Shown one piece after another: positions 5,401 to 6,222 of a stretch of 6,222 nucleotides of DNA. The stretch's first letter is position 1, and each line of letters starts with the position of its first letter. The translations under genes were made by a program, and so were the position numbers. The notes below the pieces were generated by a model that saw only the letters and a list, made by a program, of their open reading frames with translations, ran no database searches and had not been told where the DNA came from. This DNA comes from Verrucomicrobiota bacterium (lineage in GTDB: Bacteria; Verrucomicrobiota; Verrucomicrobiia; Opitutales; Opitutaceae). The DNA lies in the NCBI GenBank assembly GCA_023430565.1, contig JAEZAD010000301.1:1-6222 (forward strand). The letters are read 5' to 3'.

Positions 5401-6222
5401 CCGCGCGAGTCATCGTGTGGACCCGGTTGTAGTTGTCGTAGGTGTAGTCGAGCCGGACGCCTTGCTCGTCGATTTCCCAATTCTTGCGGAAGCCGGTGTA
5501 GCCCGCTTCGTAGAGGACGCGGCCGGAGCTGTGGGTCTTTGCTGTCAGATTGCCGAGGCTATCGTAAGCGTGGTCCACGGCCCCGAGCGTCGCGAACGAG
5601 GTGCCGCCCTGATACACATAGCTCTCCTCGCGTTTGAGGCGGCCGTGCTTGTCGAAGGTGCGCTCAGTCGCGATCGAGCGATTCGTGTCCATGTCGAGGG
5701 CTTCGGCGAGCGTCGCGCCGGCGAAGGACGTCACGCCACCGCCGGTTTTGCCGTTGAGCTCGGTCACAACCAAGTCTTCGCCAGAAACGCGGTAGCTGTA
5801 GACGGTCTTCGTGCTGTCGGGTCGGGTGATCGCGATGGGTTTGTCGCGGAAATCGAGATCGGCGAGCCGGCGGCTGTGGGCGCGCAGGATCGTGTCGAGC
5901 GGTGTCGCGCCCTTCGCGGGTCGGACGGATGTTTTCGTGATGACCTGGCCCGTGGCTGCCGTGGGGTAATCGTAGACGATGTTTCCGAGCGGCGCGGCCC
6001 CCTGTGTGGTGATGGCCGTGGCAGGCGCCGCGCGGCCGTCGACAAGGTGCGTCTTGTAGGTGTAGTTGGTGACGATCGCGGTCGCGTCGTTCGGCCCTCC
6101 ATCGAGGAAACCGCGGCGCACCGTTTTGCGCTCGCCTGCAAGGAAGCCCGGCAGGCCCTCGAAGTTCGAACCGCCATTGATCTGGCTCGAGCTGGTGAAG
6201 TATTCGGTCTGGGCCAAACCGC
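1535..6222 (-). CDS. RHS/YD-repeat polymorphic toxin with C-terminal lipase-like domain (5' end beyond window)
   Basis: At least 1,560 residues are encoded; the frame is open to the right edge. The TTG at 6217 is the first possible initiator but probably not the true start, since no signal peptide or targeting domain follows it. Residues are numbered from that codon. About two dozen YD dipeptides lie in repeats of the type YxYDxxGR, as in YVYDQAGRL, TYDVLGRVE and YAYDTAGRV. The RHS C-terminal core follows (KYDYLGRRIEKSG, RFLYDGWNLIAEL, EYDPFGN, GHRYY). Residues 1223-1256 hold the self-cleavage signature GRFLNRDP to DYLGM. A variable C-terminus (1257-1560) ends in a GHSLGGG hydrolase. In known families the repeats form a hollow shell that holds the toxin until delivery to a rival cell. 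The downstream ankyrin gene overlaps the stop codon. Delivery route is unknown because no PAAR, signal peptide or TcB-like domain is visible in this part. Confidence 0.93.
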   Translation of the reverse strand, partial: GLAQTEYFTSSSQINGGSNFEGLPGFLAGERKTVRRGFLDGGPNDATAIVTNYTYKTHLVDGRAAPATAITTQGAAPLGNIVYDYPTAATGQVITKTSVRPAKGATPLDTILRAHSRRLADLDFRDKPIAITRPDSTKTVYSYRVSGEDLVVTELNGKTGGGVTSFAGATLAEALDMDTNRSIATERTFDKHGRLKREESYVYQGGTSFATLGAVDHAYDSLGNLTAKTHSSGRVLYEAGYTGFRKNWEIDEQGVRLDYTYDNYNRVHTMTRAAASDGANTIAATTTTYVYDQAGRLVKETVSAAGTSEILVSSYTYDTANRPKTRTLPGNFKTSITYDSATKTTTTLPGGGTKIEEVHKDGRVKSVTGTAVPDTTTTYAYDTTSGNLKTTQVTAGQPATTETDWAGRTVSVSTPTYANTVRVVSNAYNTIGQLERQETTVGGAAIAPARVFEYDTYGRLKREALKTGTGAIAPGTDYDVKEYEFAYQTGAPNHATHIYRYEGVKIWPHAGTNASTSRYASQAYTQVTGLSASTVAHALSRDIDQNLTDSTTTVDRANKKVTVSTTTTGTTATLQQVTLNGLPIKSVNAQGHATLQTYDVLGRVEATDDPRVGPTDHEYHANTTLLKLTTTPDHRTTQYAYDTAGRVKSQTNPDGKIAYFEYDAAGNLRHQWGDTVNPVKYVYNDLGQKTEMHTYRSGTWTGATRPSGFDTAGDKTTWSYQASTGLLLSKKDAVDATTSFEYTSLGQVAKRTDARGWITLYEYTDPRKFLTKVDYTGTAATYTTDVIYAYDRAGRTESVSDAAGSRTFGYYDTGATAGTLDASSRLKSETLSNFFGGQVVTYTYQYGVANRANGALSGVKLGTGALYNVNYGYDSVLRPNSVAYNTTTAFGYTYVANSNLMDQVTQGAGGYLRDYDYRSDSDRLDKLKHAWGSDTAKQVDTTVGYNGLGLRNTEKTTGPNYMAALGRGGEAGVHADYTYTDRMELDDSGKYALVAGGALGGVHNGTVRDYDYDAIGNRTADHIGSYTPNALNQYTSIPGVGALPQDPYDANGNLVKDGVRTYDYDAENRLIKVTQGASVWNYKYDYLGRRIEKSGTGLTTTRFLYDGWNLIAELNSSGTIVRRFAWGLDVSGSLQAAGGVGGLLVIDDGVARRYPIYDASYNVIALYTSTGTLAAAYEYDPFGNTSATLGTYATQNPFRFSTKYTDAETEFVYYGHRYYVPTLGRFLNRDPIEEAGGLNLYGFCGNDGVNRWDYLGMNSLIDNILFGDDSKNSTELPKEDVFDRILRTGGVGRNGASGNTYWEDNPFTSTLYGNSPDTSLAAERYAESQRNSRDYFVTDIPWEGDRPGSRVVRTNNPQLLREFWDGTSAPNSTGNALIDAKLSAGIYDKNFTGTDGYNMVGKPYTAQNGLRAAVFSNGTENVLVYAGTSPSSLANWWANLKQAFGLKSAQYEAGLDLARDLYKQYDGNLRFTGHSLGGGIASAAAIITGGSANTFNAAGVHDDTLRGFDRSHGHVTSYYSTLDVLRIGNALTPASVPGNRVSLGAAGIHGIGGVIKALGGP
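1542..1546 (-). promoter_or_regulatory. Ribosome binding site of the ankyrin gene, inside the RHS 3' end
   Basis: GGAGG, read on the minus strand, is made from the two Gly codons (GGA GGA) of the RHS protein's C-terminal Gly-Gly-Pro. Only 3 bases separate it from the first ATG (1538-1536), but 9 bases separate it from the second in-frame ATG (1532-1530). The second ATG is the better-spaced start and still leaves a complete lipoprotein signal, MIRTSNLIVSVLSLACLSAC. Either start implies translational coupling with the RHS stop at 1537-1535. Confidence 0.7.
2450..2551 (-). other. RHS autoproteolysis signature (residues 1223-1256)
   Basis: The segment starts GRFLNRDPIEEAGG and ends NRWDYLGM. In TcC- and Rhs-type proteins, an Arg-Asp pair and a second Asp in this region form an aspartyl-protease site that cuts just after the DPxGL motif. 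Here the counterparts are Arg1228, Asp1229 and Asp1252, and DPxGL is replaced by DYLGM. By analogy the cut would come after Met1256, releasing residues 1257-1560. The Pro-to-Tyr and Leu-to-Met changes are variants, so cleavage itself is inferred. Confidence 0.7.
2681..5977 (-). repeat. YD-repeat coding region of the RHS shell
   Basis: The DNA repeatedly shows GTCGTAGGTGTA-like strings on the plus strand, which are the reverse of codons for Y-T-Y-D. The span runs from the first clear YD unit (VYDY, coded at about 5977-5966) to the last (YEYD, 2692-2681). Units are degenerate at DNA level, with spacing varying between units, so this is protein repetition rather than a satellite. Codon choice is strongly G/C at third positions. 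Confidence 0.85.

Noticed and set aside
2681..5977. CRISPR array or DNA satellite suggested by recurring GTCGTAGGTGTA strings
   Set aside because: The strings are codons for Tyr-x-Tyr-Asp in the RHS repeats. Spacing is irregular and everything between them is coding.
6215..6217. TTG as the true start of the RHS gene
   Set aside because: The frame stays open to the window edge, no signal peptide or N-terminal RHS targeting domain follows, and RHS proteins normally extend further. The gene is treated as partial.

Overview
The window is a high-G+C bacterial segment. Almost all genes lie on the minus strand, so transcription runs from right to left. Its main content is a polymorphic-toxin (RHS/YD-repeat) locus: a very long RHS protein (6222 to 1535, N-terminus beyond the window) whose last ~300 residues carry a predicted lipase/phospholipase toxin domain. 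It is followed directly by an ankyrin-repeat lipoprotein gene (1538 to 720), which I interpret as the cognate immunity gene. The left 700 bases are a mobile-element scrap zone.

Region by region. (a) 1-358, minus: the N-terminal part of a Y1/HUH (IS200-like, REP-associated type) transposase, running off the left edge. It is read from a GTG start and is easily missed because false ORFs cover it on both strands. (b) 359-433: the leader of that transposase unit, ending in GGGGTCAGGCTG as read on the minus strand. (c) 434-628, plus: the last 64 codons of an IS3-family OrfB transposase, followed by a probable IS right end to about 659. (d) 658-719: a second copy of the GGGGTCAGGCTG motif, then a 17-bp GC-rich tandem duplication; no convincing terminator. 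(e) 720-1538: ankyrin lipoprotein. (f) 1535-6222: RHS protein, consisting of a YD-repeat shell, the RHS-type self-cleavage signature (residues 1223-1256), a linker and the lipase-like tip with a Ser1474/Asp1522/His1548 triad. Residues are numbered from the codon at 6217.

How the genes work together (inference from family knowledge). The RHS shell would encapsulate and carry the C-terminal hydrolase. Cleavage after the DYLGM motif would free a ~304-residue toxin that attacks membrane lipids. The ankyrin protein, anchored by a lipid on the periplasmic side, would neutralise the enzyme there. Coupling is tight: the RHS stop overlaps the first ATG of the ankyrin gene, and its ribosome binding site is built from the last Gly-Gly-Pro codons of the toxin. 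The toxin tip and ankyrin gene have visibly lower G+C than the RHS shell, as expected for an exchangeable toxin/immunity cassette. The delivery route cannot be told because the RHS N-terminus is outside the window.

Organism: a G+C-rich Gram-negative (the lipobox lipoprotein with Gly at +2 fits an outer membrane). The style of the RHS C-terminal core (WGLDVSGSLQ, GGVGGLL, NLYGFCGND, NRWDYLGM) reminds me of Verrucomicrobiota/Opitutaceae RHS proteins. This is recognition from memory and is low to moderate in confidence.
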